A DNA stretch of 64,000 nt, taken from assembly GCF_963677685.1 (NCBI RefSeq), contig NZ_OY782186.1:310001-374000 (forward strand). The letters run 5' to 3'. This DNA comes from an uncultured Bacteroides sp. (GTDB taxonomy: Bacteria; Bacteroidota; Bacteroidia; Bacteroidales; Bacteroidaceae). This document shows, piece by piece, positions 55,650-63,966 of the stretch; position 1 is the stretch's first letter; each line of letters opens with the position of its first letter. The position numbers were made by a program, and so were the translations under genes. A model generated the notes under the pieces. It made no database searches and was not told the DNA's origin. It worked only from the letters and a program-made list of their open reading frames with translations.

Positions 55650-56708
55650 TTACTCCAAGAGGATGTCTCTTAATCTTTGTATGTTTTCTTTCTTAATTTT
55701 AAGTCCTTTCTCGAGGTAGGTATTTACGTCTCCATATCTTCTTTCTATTTCATTTTTAGTTATGTTAAGAAAGCGCTCTTTAGCAGAGAATAACGTAGTG
55801 ATTGCTATCTGTGAATTTGTGGGCAATTTACAGGCATATTGAGAAATGTTTTTAGGTATGCTATAATAGTCATTGCTTAATAAATAATCGTTCATAACCG
55901 TATCGTCATTTACTCCGAGTGCATTTAGTATTAGTGCTGAAACAATACCTGTACGAACTCTTCCGGCAGAACAATGAATGATTACAGGATAATTATTCTT
56001 ATTGAGAAGTATTTCAAAGATTTTTTTGTATTCTTGTTGATAGTGATTTCCTAATATACGATACCATTGGTCTATAACCCGATTAATAGTGTCACACTTC
56101 GTTTTGTCCTTCTTGATAGCTATTAATAATTTATCTATGTTACCGGTAGCAATGGGGATGTGCACAACGTTGAATTTTGTTTGAATGGAGGTATCATTGC
56201 TCAACTCCTCTTTGCTTCGAAGATCTATAATTGTTTTTATGCCCATATTTCTCATCTCTTCATAGGAATATGTGCCCAAACTATCAATTGCTCCGGAGCG
56301 ATAGAGCATACCCCATCGGAGTTTTTTATTTCCTTTGGATTGGTATCCTCCCATATCCCGAAAGTTTTGTATACCAGGTATATTAATGTTTCTAGTGGCT
56401 ACTTTAACAGGATATTTATTATCGAACACCATCATGTAGTAGTAGCGTCTTTTAAGATTATCTGTGATGATTGTGAGTTGTTGGTCTGATATATTGGCCA
56501 TAGCAACTGGTGTTTCTTCGGTTATTAAGTTTGGATCAGTTGAAGCGTAGACTTTCACTTTTCCTTTTATCAGAGGGGCGGTTTCCCATTTGATAATGCA
56601 ATTGCCCACATTATTTTCTTCACAAACCACGGATATATTCGGTATGCTATTTGAGCAGGAGGGTAGCAAAAGAACAATTCCTAGCCAATTTAGTAAAACT
56701 CTATACAT
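55650..56708 (-). CDS. Lipoprotein tyrosine/serine phosphatase family protein
   Basis: 352 aa. Lipobox LPSC with Cys18, followed by SNSIPN, lacking the acidic surface-export signal, so it is probably periplasmic. A beta-sandwich part (about 25-110) precedes a phosphatase domain (about 115-350). The CX5R active site is HCSAGRVRTG (about 245-254) and the family's NFRDMGGYQSK entry lies near 117. It belongs to the dual-specificity or phosphoinositide-like Y_phosphatase3 group. Substrate unknown. TATCTTTG at 56734-56741 is the likely -7. Confidence 0.88.
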   Translation of the reverse strand: MYRVLLNWLGIVLLLPSCSNSIPNISVVCEENNVGNCIIKWETAPLIKGKVKVYASTDPNLITEETPVAMANISDQQLTIITDNLKRRYYYMMVFDNKYPVKVATRNINIPGIQNFRDMGGYQSKGNKKLRWGMLYRSGAIDSLGTYSYEEMRNMGIKTIIDLRSKEELSNDTSIQTKFNVVHIPIATGNIDKLLIAIKKDKTKCDTINRVIDQWYRILGNHYQQEYKKIFEILLNKNNYPVIIHCSAGRVRTGIVSALILNALGVNDDTVMNDYLLSNDYYSIPKNISQYACKLPTNSQIAITTLFSAKERFLNITKNEIERRYGDVNTYLEKGLKIKKENIQRLRDILLE

Positions 56709-57077
56709 ATATTTATTTTGAATGCTTTGGATGCAAAGATATAACTTCTGTGCACTTATGGTAATAACTTTGCGATTATTAGGAAATGAATAAATATTTT
56801 TAACGAAAAAAAGCTTATGAGGTTTATCATAGAGGATATTATACTATTCAAAAAAAGCCATAGAGTGATTTAAAACCTTAAAATATACTATGGGAAATGC
56901 ATGACAATAGATTATAATAATAATATTGTGTTATTGAAAATATTAGAATAGCACTTTGTCAAAGTGTTATCTTTTGGATGCGCTTTTCCTTTTTTAGATG
57001 CTCTTCGTGAATTGTTTCAAGAATTTATAAACCTCTCTTGCAAGCGCTGTGTAAAATGAATATATAATGGTATAGAG
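56709..57077. other. Intergenic stretch between kinase and phosphatase genes
   Basis: 369 bp, AT-rich, no gene. It holds the phosphatase -7 element and one hairpin, ATAGCACTTT (56948-56957) with AAAGTGTTAT (56961-56970), a 3-base loop that is a possible weak terminator for the kinase operon. Confidence 0.5.
56734..56741 (-). promoter_or_regulatory. Promoter -7 element of the phosphatase gene
   Basis: TATCTTTG followed by C on the minus strand, 25 bases before the start. Confidence 0.45.
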
Positions 57078-58004
57078 TTATTCTTTTCTATATTTAATAG
57101 CAAATTCTTTAGATATGGAGTTGTTTAGGCTGAGGCAAACTTCTGTGGCAAAATCTTTACCACATTGAATAATTTTATCCCATTCTGATTCTCCTATTGT
57201 ATCAAGATCACGGTAGCGGATATTGTATTTTAAAAGGCCGAAAATAAGTCCGGCATTGAAGTTATCTCCTGCTCCTATAGTACTGATAGCTTTAATGGGA
57301 GTTACAGGATATTCTTTTGCTACTTGGCTACTTCTTAGCGAAATATTACCATTGCCGGAGGTGTATAGGAAATTTGAACAATAGAACTTTATTTTATCTT
57401 TATAAATTTTATCTATATCCTCCATTTGATACATATACCGGAAGTCTTCAGCTGACCCTCGTACAATATTTGCATATTCTAAATTTTCGATGATAATGGG
57501 TGTCAGTTTCATCGCTTCGTCTTTATGCGTACTCCGGAAGTTCGGGTCATAATATACGATGGCTTTGCGATCACGTGCTATTTCTAATAATTCTGTTGTC
57601 TTATCTCTTAGTACGGGATTTAGAGCATAGAATGAACCAAAAATAACAATGTCATCTTCATTTATTTGAGGATAAATGACATCAAGTCGTTGTTTGGGAT
57701 ATTCTTTATAAAAAAGATATTCAGCATCGTTATTCTTATTTAGAAAAGCAAGAGATATAGGTGATTTTCCATCTGGGAACACATTTACATGATCTGTTGG
57801 TATATTGTTTTCTTTCATGAAATCGAGAATAATGTTTCCCACATGATCGTTGCCCGTTTCACTGATAAAACGAACGTCTACCCCCATTCTCCCTAAAGAT
57901 ATGATTCCATTAAAAACGGATCCTCCCGGTACAGCAGCCGAAGGTTTGTTGTTTTCAAAAATAACATCAAGTATTGTTTCTCCAATACCAATTACTTTAC
58001 GCAT
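57078..58004 (-). CDS. PfkB family carbohydrate kinase
   Basis: 308 aa ribokinase fold. Signature 1 is at PGGSVFNGIISLGRMGVDV (about 26-44) and signature 2 with the anion hole and catalytic Asp is TIGAGDNFNAGLIFGLL (about 241-257). The substrate is probably a sugar such as fructose, or a phosphosugar; it cannot be fixed. Its start overlaps the SIS-domain gene by 13 bp, so the two are translated together. Confidence 0.9.
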   Translation of the reverse strand: MRKVIGIGETILDVIFENNKPSAAVPGGSVFNGIISLGRMGVDVRFISETGNDHVGNIILDFMKENNIPTDHVNVFPDGKSPISLAFLNKNNDAEYLFYKEYPKQRLDVIYPQINEDDIVIFGSFYALNPVLRDKTTELLEIARDRKAIVYYDPNFRSTHKDEAMKLTPIIIENLEYANIVRGSAEDFRYMYQMEDIDKIYKDKIKFYCSNFLYTSGNGNISLRSSQVAKEYPVTPIKAISTIGAGDNFNAGLIFGLLKYNIRYRDLDTIGESEWDKIIQCGKDFATEVCLSLNNSISKEFAIKYRKE

Positions 58005-58597
58005 AATTTTCTTGATTTTTCGCCTAAATAGCCGCCATGATGGCGCTTAGAATAATCTTCAATGGTGAAGCCTGTTTGCTTCATTGTTTGTACTACTAAG
58101 ATGTCTCCTATGACAGTCATGATTGTGGTGGAGGTGGTAGGGGTCATACCTAATGTACATACCTCCTTGGGCTTTCCAGTACACAAACATACGTCGGACT
58201 CTTGGGCAAGTGGACTTTCAGGATTTCCCGTGATGACAATAAACTTTAGATGAGAGTTTAAATTGTGGGCCAATTGCGTTAATTCTACTATTTCTCGGGT
58301 TTTACCGGAGTTAGAAATCAACAGTAGTAAATCATTTTCTTGTAAAATACCCAAATCTCCGTGTTGTGCCTCACTGGGGTGAAGAAATACTGATGGTATA
58401 CCTGTAGAGCAAAAGGTTGTGGCTATATTCATAGCTATTTGCCCGGCTTTTCCCATGCCTGAAGTTACTAGTTTGCCTTTTTTTCGATGTACTTGCTCTA
58501 CAATGAGATCTACCGCTTTTTCATAGCTATCATCTATGGGTAGGCTCAGTACAGCTTCAGCCTCTTTTTGCAAGAGTTCTTTTATTGATTCAATCAT
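57992..58597 (-). CDS. SIS-domain sugar-phosphate isomerase, KdsD/KpsF-like without CBS domains
   Basis: 201 aa, one SIS domain only. The phosphosugar loop is VTSGMGKAGQIAMNIA (about 43-58), with SEAQHGDLG (about 78) and ISNSGKTREIVEL (about 93-105). The C-terminal end, DILVVQTMKQTGFTIEDYSKRHHGGYLG, is the KdsD/GutQ tail with its conserved His pair. Arabinose-5-phosphate isomerase makes the precursor of Kdo for lipopolysaccharide. E. coli KdsD has two extra CBS domains; single-domain forms are known in Bacteroides. In an operon between the LOG and PfkB genes. Confidence 0.88.
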   Translation of the reverse strand: MIESIKELLQKEAEAVLSLPIDDSYEKAVDLIVEQVHRKKGKLVTSGMGKAGQIAMNIATTFCSTGIPSVFLHPSEAQHGDLGILQENDLLLLISNSGKTREIVELTQLAHNLNSHLKFIVITGNPESPLAQESDVCLCTGKPKEVCTLGMTPTTSTTIMTVIGDILVVQTMKQTGFTIEDYSKRHHGGYLGEKSRKLCVK

Positions 58598-58614
58598 TCT
58601 CTCGTTCTGTTGAG

Positions 58615-59148
58615 TTATTTTAGTAGAGCGGCCAGTTCCTTCAGAGAGTCTGCCACAGCATATGTGTCATGTTGTTGGGAACGGATAAAATTCTTTGTTT
58701 CCATCTCCTTAAGTACATTGACTAGAGAATTGTAAAATCCGTTGATATTGTAGAATATCACTTTCTTGCTATGGTAACCGATACTTGCTGCAGAAATAAC
58801 ATGAAAAGCCTCATCTAGTGTACCTATACCTCCAGGCAGAGCAACCAGAATATCTGATTCTTTCGTGATGATATCCTTTCTGTCGCTTAGATTTGTCGTG
58901 GGTATTATTTGGTCGGGAATTGAACTTGTACGTCCATTTGTTTCAATGATAGCGGGAACTACTCCTATTACTTTGCCGCCGTTCATTTTTACTGCCTGCG
59001 CGATGTGCTCCATCAATCCAAGGTTGGTTCCTCCGTACACAAGTGTCTTTTTTTCTCTTCCCATCCATTCTCCTAATTGACCTGTAGCCTCAAAAAAGTC
59101 TTGGTCAATATTTTCGGATGCGGAACAGAAAACTCCTATCTTTTCCAT
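58615..59148 (-). CDS. LOG family protein (TIGR00730)
   Basis: 177 aa from the ATG at 59148; an upstream ATG at 59184 adds a non-family leader that overlaps a near-match -7 element. The Rossmann-like fold has YGGTNLGLMEHIA (about 39-51) and the LOG motif PGGIGTLDE (about 102-110). LOG proteins split nucleoside 5'-monophosphates such as cytokinin ribosides into base and ribose phosphate; many bacterial ones have AMP or other nucleotide substrates. First gene of a three-gene operon, 17 bp before the SIS gene. Confidence 0.9.
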   Translation of the reverse strand: MEKIGVFCSASENIDQDFFEATGQLGEWMGREKKTLVYGGTNLGLMEHIAQAVKMNGGKVIGVVPAIIETNGRTSSIPDQIIPTTNLSDRKDIITKESDILVALPGGIGTLDEAFHVISAASIGYHSKKVIFYNINGFYNSLVNVLKEMETKNFIRSQQHDTYAVADSLKELAALLK

Positions 59149-59213
59149 AAATGTTATAGTGTTATAGCTTGCAAATATCTGCAATTTTCTATAAACGGCA
59201 ATAAGTTTTATTG

Positions 59214-59221
59214 TATTTTTG
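59214..59221 (+). promoter_or_regulatory. Promoter -7 element of the M16 peptidase gene
   Basis: TATTTTTG followed by CA, 31 bases before the ATG. Confidence 0.45.
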
Positions 59222-59252
59222 CACCCTCAATACAATAAGAGCTTAGAAAACA

Positions 59253-60473
59253 ATGGATTACAATCAACATACGTTAGCGAACGGACTTCGCATTATTCAT
59301 GAACCTTCAGCATCTCAAGTAGCTTATGCAGGCTTTGCTGTTGATGCAGGTACTCGAGATGAAAGAACTGAAGAGCACGGGATGGCACACTTTGTGGAGC
59401 ACCTTATATTTAAAGGAACGACTAAACGAAAAGCTTGGCATATCCTCAACAGAATGGAGAATGTGGGAGGAGACCTTAATGCCTATACAAATAAGGAAGA
59501 GATGGTGGTATACGCTTCTTTTCTATCTCAAGATATTGATCGTGCAGTAGAACTGATGGCAGATATGGTGTTTCATTCTATTTTCCCTCAGCAAGAAATA
59601 GATAAGGAAAGGGAAGTGATATTTGATGAAATACAGTCGTATGAGGATAACCCTTCTGAATTGATTTTTGATGATTTTGAAGATATGATTTTTCGTAATC
59701 ATCCTCTAGGGCATAACATATTGGGGGTTCCTGATGTTTTAAAAGATTTCCGTACTGAACATCTTGCAGACTTTACAAGAAGATTATATACTCCCTCGAA
59801 TATGGTTTTGTTTGTACATGGGAATGTTAATTTTAAGAAAATCATTCGTATGGCTGAACATTATAGTAGAGACTTGCTTTCTGAGGGGCAAAGTCCTGAT
59901 CGTCTACCTCCATCGCTTTATATACCTGAAAACCGAATAATACATAAAGATACTCATCAGGCGCACGTAATGATTGGCAACTTAGGGTATGATGCTCATA
60001 GTGATAAACGTACGGCCTTATATTTGCTTAATAATATTCTCGGTGGTCCAGGTATGAATAGCCGCTTGAATGTCTCTTTGCGAGAACGTCGAGGGTTGGT
60101 ATATAGTGTAGAGTCAAATTTGACCTCTTATACTGATACTGGAGCTTTCTGCATTTATTTCGGTACGGATCTTAAGGATGTGGATACATGTTTGAAACTT
60201 ACTTATAAAGAATTGAAGCGTTTGCGAGATCAAAAAATGACTTCTTCTCAGTTACAAGCTGCTAAGAAGCAACTTATTGGGCAAATTGGGGTGGCATCAG
60301 ACAATAACGAGAACAATGCTTTGAACATGGCTAAGTCGTACTTACATTACAATAAGTATGAATCTTCCGAAGTGCTCTTTCAACGTATAGAAAACATCAC
60401 CTCCGAAGAACTACTGGAGGTATCTAATGAGATGTTTGCCGAGGAACAACTCTCTACCTTGATTTATCGATAA
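59253..60473 (+). CDS. M16 family metallopeptidase
   Basis: 406 aa, about the size of a single bacterial M16B peptidase subunit. The inverted zinc motif HxxEH is in HFVEHLIFKG (about 47-56) and the distal Glu in EREVIFDEIQSYEDN (about 117-131). The second half carries the M16 inactive domain with RRGLVYSVESNLT (about 280-292). No signal peptide, so cytoplasmic. It resembles mitochondrial processing-peptidase-like enzymes. The stop codon is directly followed by unrelated, higher-GC DNA. Confidence 0.94.
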   Translation: MDYNQHTLANGLRIIHEPSASQVAYAGFAVDAGTRDERTEEHGMAHFVEHLIFKGTTKRKAWHILNRMENVGGDLNAYTNKEEMVVYASFLSQDIDRAVELMADMVFHSIFPQQEIDKEREVIFDEIQSYEDNPSELIFDDFEDMIFRNHPLGHNILGVPDVLKDFRTEHLADFTRRLYTPSNMVLFVHGNVNFKKIIRMAEHYSRDLLSEGQSPDRLPPSLYIPENRIIHKDTHQAHVMIGNLGYDAHSDKRTALYLLNNILGGPGMNSRLNVSLRERRGLVYSVESNLTSYTDTGAFCIYFGTDLKDVDTCLKLTYKELKRLRDQKMTSSQLQAAKKQLIGQIGVASDNNENNALNMAKSYLHYNKYESSEVLFQRIENITSEELLEVSNEMFAEEQLSTLIYR

Positions 60474-60474
60474 G

Positions 60475-60804
60475 AGATTAGTTCTTGGATATACTCTTCT
60501 GTCCATCACTTTTGGCGTAACGGTGAAGAATACGGGTATGCGTGAAGGTCAGGAAGTGGTTCAACTCTACCTGAGTGACAAGAAATCGTCTATGCCCCGT
60601 CCGGTGAAAGAGCTTAGAGGCTTCAGCAAAGTCAATCTAGCTGCGGGAGAAGAGAGAGTGGTGACTTTTACCGTTGGTAAAGAGGCTCTTAGCTTCTTTG
60701 ACGATACGAAACATCAGTGGGTAGCCGAACCGGGTCGTTTCGAGGCTCTTGTGGGGGCGGCCTCCGATGATATTAAAACGAGTGTGGCGTTTGAACTGAA
60801 GTAA
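60475..60804 (+). pseudogene. C-terminal remnant of a GH3 beta-glucosidase
   Basis: About 110 codons, open from just after the M16 stop. The reading frame gives GYTLLSITFGVTVKNTG, EVVQLYLSDKKSSMP and RPVKELRGFSKVNL, which is the fibronectin-III-like last domain of family 3 glycosidases. The catalytic domains are missing and no start codon or promoter suits it. The true boundary on the left coincides with the M16 gene end, and its GC content is well above the M16 gene. It is the scar of a deletion or replacement, not a working gene. It ends in a strong terminator. Confidence 0.85.
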
Positions 60805-60823
60805 GCAGCTAATGCACAATTCA

Positions 60824-60870
60824 AAAAGAGCCATCTTTGCCCCTTTATAAGGGTTGGAGATGGCTCTTTT
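60824..60870. terminator. Bidirectional terminator between GH3 remnant and TonB receptor gene
   Basis: 13-bp arms AAAAGAGCCATCT (60824-60836) and complement (60858-60870), with A/T tracts both sides and an extra CCC/GGG pairing in the loop. Confidence 0.88.
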
Positions 60871-60899
60871 CTTAATGGATATTTGTCACGGATCGACTC

Positions 60900-63206
60900 T
60901 TAGAAGCTGATTTTAGCTCCTAAAAAGTAACTTCTTGGGGCAGAAGGGCCGTAGATATACCCTGAATCTCTGTCAACGCCTTTGTCGAAATCTTTTTGAT
61001 AAGCTTCTAAGATATTCTGAACACCGCCGTTTAGCTGTATGGTCACCTGATCTATCGGGATGTTATAAGCTAGCTTCAGGTTCATGTCGATAAAGTCGCG
61101 TGTGCGCTTAGCTGTGTCTATATCAACACCCGAACCAGCCATGTGTTGCACTAACATGCTACCAGTGTAGGTGCCAGATAGAGAAGCGGTAAGTTTCTTT
61201 ATCGGATTCAGTGATGCGGTGAAATAGCTGTATGCATTAGGGGTGCGAAACATTTTCTTTTCCGTTTTTACATTTGCATCTTCACTCCATTCCTCCGGTT
61301 TTTTGTAGTGGCTTTGCTGAAGCGTTAATCCGCCCTGTAGCTGTAGCCAAGAAGTAAGCACGGCTTTGCCTTCTAGGTTTATTCCCATCACTTTGGCACC
61401 CGAACCGTTATAACGTTCTTTCACTGTATTCCCCTTTTCATCGACTTGATTTAGGCTTCTTAATGCGAACACATCCATCAGGTCGGTGTAGAAACCCTCT
61501 ACTAATATGTTAGTTTGTACGTTTCCAAAAGTATGATACATATCAGCAGATACGCTAAAGCTGTTTGATTTTTCTTCCTTTAAGTTGTTGGCCAGGCGGA
61601 TAACTTGCCGTTCACCTCCTACGATGGCTACGTGCAGATCTTCATCAAAAGCTTGTGGAGCGCGAAATCCTGTAGAATAATTAAATCTCAGGTTGATGCT
61701 CTTGCTCGGGTTGAATCTCAATGTTGCCCTAGGGCTGATGATGGCATGGTCAATCAGATTATGTTTGTCCACACGAGCTCCCACTAGCAGGCTCCAGCGT
61801 TCATTTTTCCATTCATTTTGCAAGAAACCGCTCCAGATACGAGTTTTCTGGCTGAGATAATGGTCGTATCCGATAGATACATCTTCCAGTCCGTCATAAT
61901 TGAACTCCCCACCAGCAGTCAGTTCGGAAGGCATGAACAGCAACTTGTCAAAGTTGTACACAAACTGTGCTCCACTCACCGAAGTCAAGTCTTTGGTAGT
62001 GCCATACGCGTTCGGGTCCTGCTTGCTTCCATAATAGCTTTTTCTGTCAGTATGCTGAAAGGAAGAATAGACGTTTAGCCTACTTTTATTATTCGGTGAA
62101 AAGAGGTCAAAACTGATCCCTCCTCCATTAATGTTATGGTCTACTTGCTCGGCGATGTTAGCTTCATGAGCGGGACGATTCAGTCGGTCGCCTCCTCTGC
62201 GGAACTCTGTGATCCCGTGATATTCCAGCGTCAGCTTTGAGTAAGTACTTGTTTTGAGAAATGAGCGCATTCCAACGGTTTTGCTGCGCAGCTGAGGCAG
62301 CTCGGTATAGCCGTCGCCGTTATGATCATAACCCGAGCGATTGCGGCTCTGTCCATATACATACATGCCCGCTTTGCCGTCTTCAGTTACTAATGATGCG
62401 TTTAATGCGGTACTGTTATCAAATGTTCCACCGCTACCAATGGAAGTGATCGAATGAGAAAGCTCTCCTGAGTTGCGTACCGGATCTTTTGTGATAATAT
62501 TGACCACTCCGCCAATGGCCGATGAGCCAAAAAGGGCTGAACCTCCTCCTCGTATAACTTCAACACGTTCTATCATGTTAGCCGGGATCTGTTCCAATCC
62601 GTATACTCCTGTCAATGCAGAGAAGATAGGGCGTGAATCCATCAGGATCTGAGAATAATGTCCGTCGAGTCCGTTGATACGGACCTGATTGAAACCACAG
62701 TTCTGACAGTCGTTCTCTACTCTCACACCCGGTTGAAAGCTCAACCCTTGAGCTAGACACTGCGCATTGGTTGACTCGAACAGCTTCGTATCTAGCACGC
62801 TCACTAGAGCAGGAGCCAGACGGCGAATGGTAGCGTTACGGTTGGCTGAAACCACAACCCCCTCCAATGCTACCATGTCCTCTTCAATTTCCATGTTGAG
62901 CTCTATGGTTTTTCCTTTTTTTAGCACTACCTTTTTAGCTGTAGATTTATAACCTACTGCACTGGCTTCTACCGTAAAAGTTCCTTCAGGCAGATTCTTG
63001 AGGAAGTAATGTCCCGATTCGTCGGTTACGGTACCTATGGTGGTGCCTTTCAGCGTCACATTGATGAAAGATAAATGTTCTTTCGTGTTCTTATCTATGA
63101 TATGCCCATATATATTGGCATCCGAAGCTTTTAATTCAGGGCTATCCGCCAGTGCCGAAGTAACTGCACATAGCAAGCTCAAAAAAAATATCGTGATCTT
63201 TTTCAT
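60900..63206 (-). CDS. TonB-dependent receptor, metal or metal-complex uptake type
   Basis: 768 aa from the ATG at 63206; the open frame continues 22 codons upstream, but MKKITIFFLSLLCAVTSALA is the natural signal peptide. A carboxypeptidase-regulatory-like domain (about 32-110; IYGHIIDKNTKEHLSFINV) precedes a plug (about 120-235; GLSFQPGVRVENDCQNCGF, MIERVEVIRGGGSALFGSSA) and a 22-strand-type barrel ending KISF. The plug Cys pair CQNC is characteristic. It resembles HmuR/CirA-type receptors rather than SusC. It follows a histidine-rich membrane-protein gene, which suggests metal or haem import. GC is higher than in the rest of the window. Confidence 0.9.
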   Translation of the reverse strand: MKKITIFFLSLLCAVTSALADSPELKASDANIYGHIIDKNTKEHLSFINVTLKGTTIGTVTDESGHYFLKNLPEGTFTVEASAVGYKSTAKKVVLKKGKTIELNMEIEEDMVALEGVVVSANRNATIRRLAPALVSVLDTKLFESTNAQCLAQGLSFQPGVRVENDCQNCGFNQVRINGLDGHYSQILMDSRPIFSALTGVYGLEQIPANMIERVEVIRGGGSALFGSSAIGGVVNIITKDPVRNSGELSHSITSIGSGGTFDNSTALNASLVTEDGKAGMYVYGQSRNRSGYDHNGDGYTELPQLRSKTVGMRSFLKTSTYSKLTLEYHGITEFRRGGDRLNRPAHEANIAEQVDHNINGGGISFDLFSPNNKSRLNVYSSFQHTDRKSYYGSKQDPNAYGTTKDLTSVSGAQFVYNFDKLLFMPSELTAGGEFNYDGLEDVSIGYDHYLSQKTRIWSGFLQNEWKNERWSLLVGARVDKHNLIDHAIISPRATLRFNPSKSINLRFNYSTGFRAPQAFDEDLHVAIVGGERQVIRLANNLKEEKSNSFSVSADMYHTFGNVQTNILVEGFYTDLMDVFALRSLNQVDEKGNTVKERYNGSGAKVMGINLEGKAVLTSWLQLQGGLTLQQSHYKKPEEWSEDANVKTEKKMFRTPNAYSYFTASLNPIKKLTASLSGTYTGSMLVQHMAGSGVDIDTAKRTRDFIDMNLKLAYNIPIDQVTIQLNGGVQNILEAYQKDFDKGVDRDSGYIYGPSAPRSYFLGAKISF

Positions 63207-63371
63207 TTTGTTTTTATAATTATTTGGAAAAAAAGAAATAGCTGAGCAGAATCCATGAGGAGGATACCGCAAAGTTTGAAGAAGCGCACTTCACCCTTAT
63301 TCGGGATTAAAATCATAATGCCAAACAATGAAAGGGCGAAGAAGAGCAAAAAGCCTCTTCACAACAATATG

Positions 63372-63728
63372 TCAGTTGACCAGTGGGGGAGCGCGGAGAG
63401 AGATTGTCCTGTCTTTGATCTTTTTGATTACTTCAAATTCAGGACGGATTAGTATTTTGATCGGTTTAAGAAAAAACAGTCCGAAAAGTACGATAAACAG
63501 CAGTGAGTGAGCTATCTGTATGTGCGATAGCGAATGGATGAATTGTACATCAGACGCATTTTTGTGATGATGTCCAGGAATTTTGCTGTCCTTATCGAAA
63601 GGGTGAGAGTGTACAATGGTTACTCCGTTGACGACATGTGAGTGGATAAAGACAGATACACTTCCGGCATACCAGATGAACAGTATCGGGAAGAATGTCT
63701 TGAAGAACTTTATACTCTGTCGTCTCAT
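63372..63728 (-). CDS. Small histidine-rich membrane protein
   Basis: 118 aa with two hydrophobic segments (about 8-27 and 73-91). Between them is a His-rich loop: HSHVVNGVTIVHSHPF, then GHHHKNAS, then HSLSHIQIAHS. The loop would face the periplasm and could bind zinc, copper, iron or haem. Proteins with an HSH-VNGV-I-HSHPF loop occur next to TonB receptors in Bacteroidetes, but I know no assigned function. Upstream of the receptor gene by 165 bp on the same strand, behind a perfect promoter, so both are probably one operon. Confidence 0.82.
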   Translation of the reverse strand: MRRQSIKFFKTFFPILFIWYAGSVSVFIHSHVVNGVTIVHSHPFDKDSKIPGHHHKNASDVQFIHSLSHIQIAHSLLFIVLFGLFFLKPIKILIRPEFEVIKKIKDRTISLRAPPLVN

Positions 63729-63799
63729 AAGTGAGAATTCGTCATTTAATTATGCTTTTTGAACGGAGTAGCAACTATATAACAGTTGAAACAATGTTG

Positions 63800-63831
63800 C
63801 AAAGGTAGAGCTTCGGCTGCTAACAACCAAA
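63800..63831 (-). promoter_or_regulatory. Promoter of His-rich/TonB-receptor operon, perfect consensus
   Basis: On the minus strand TTTG, 20 bases, TACCTTTG. Both boxes match the Bacteroidetes consensus exactly, about 70 bases before the start codon. Confidence 0.8.
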
Positions 63832-63892
63832 CATAATCTTTCTTTTTTATTAATATTTGTGTCTGTACAAAGATAAGTAGCAAACGAAACCG

Positions 63893-63953
63893 TACAGCAC
63901 ATAAATCTTATTAATAAAGTTAATACTTAAATAAATAGGATTTATGTGCTGTA
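63893..63953. repeat. 15-bp perfect inverted repeat at the right edge
   Basis: TACAGCACATAAATC (63893-63907) and its exact complement (63939-63953), spaced by 31 AT-rich bases. A plus-strand TACTTTTG promoter element follows at 63959-63966, for a gene beyond the window. Confidence 0.75.
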
Positions 63954-63958
63954 TAAAT

Positions 63959-63966
63959 TACTTTTG
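63959..63966 (+). promoter_or_regulatory. Promoter -7 element for a gene beyond the right edge
   Basis: TACTTTTG followed by TG, exact TAnnTTTG, six bases after the inverted repeat. No -33 TTTG upstream; the gene is outside the window. Confidence 0.4.

Noticed and set aside
61000..63210. SusC-type glycan receptor for the right-end TonB protein
   Set aside because: It lacks the SusC-specific plug motifs seen at 1-2173, has no SusD neighbour, and its plug and size fit the HmuR/CirA-type receptors.
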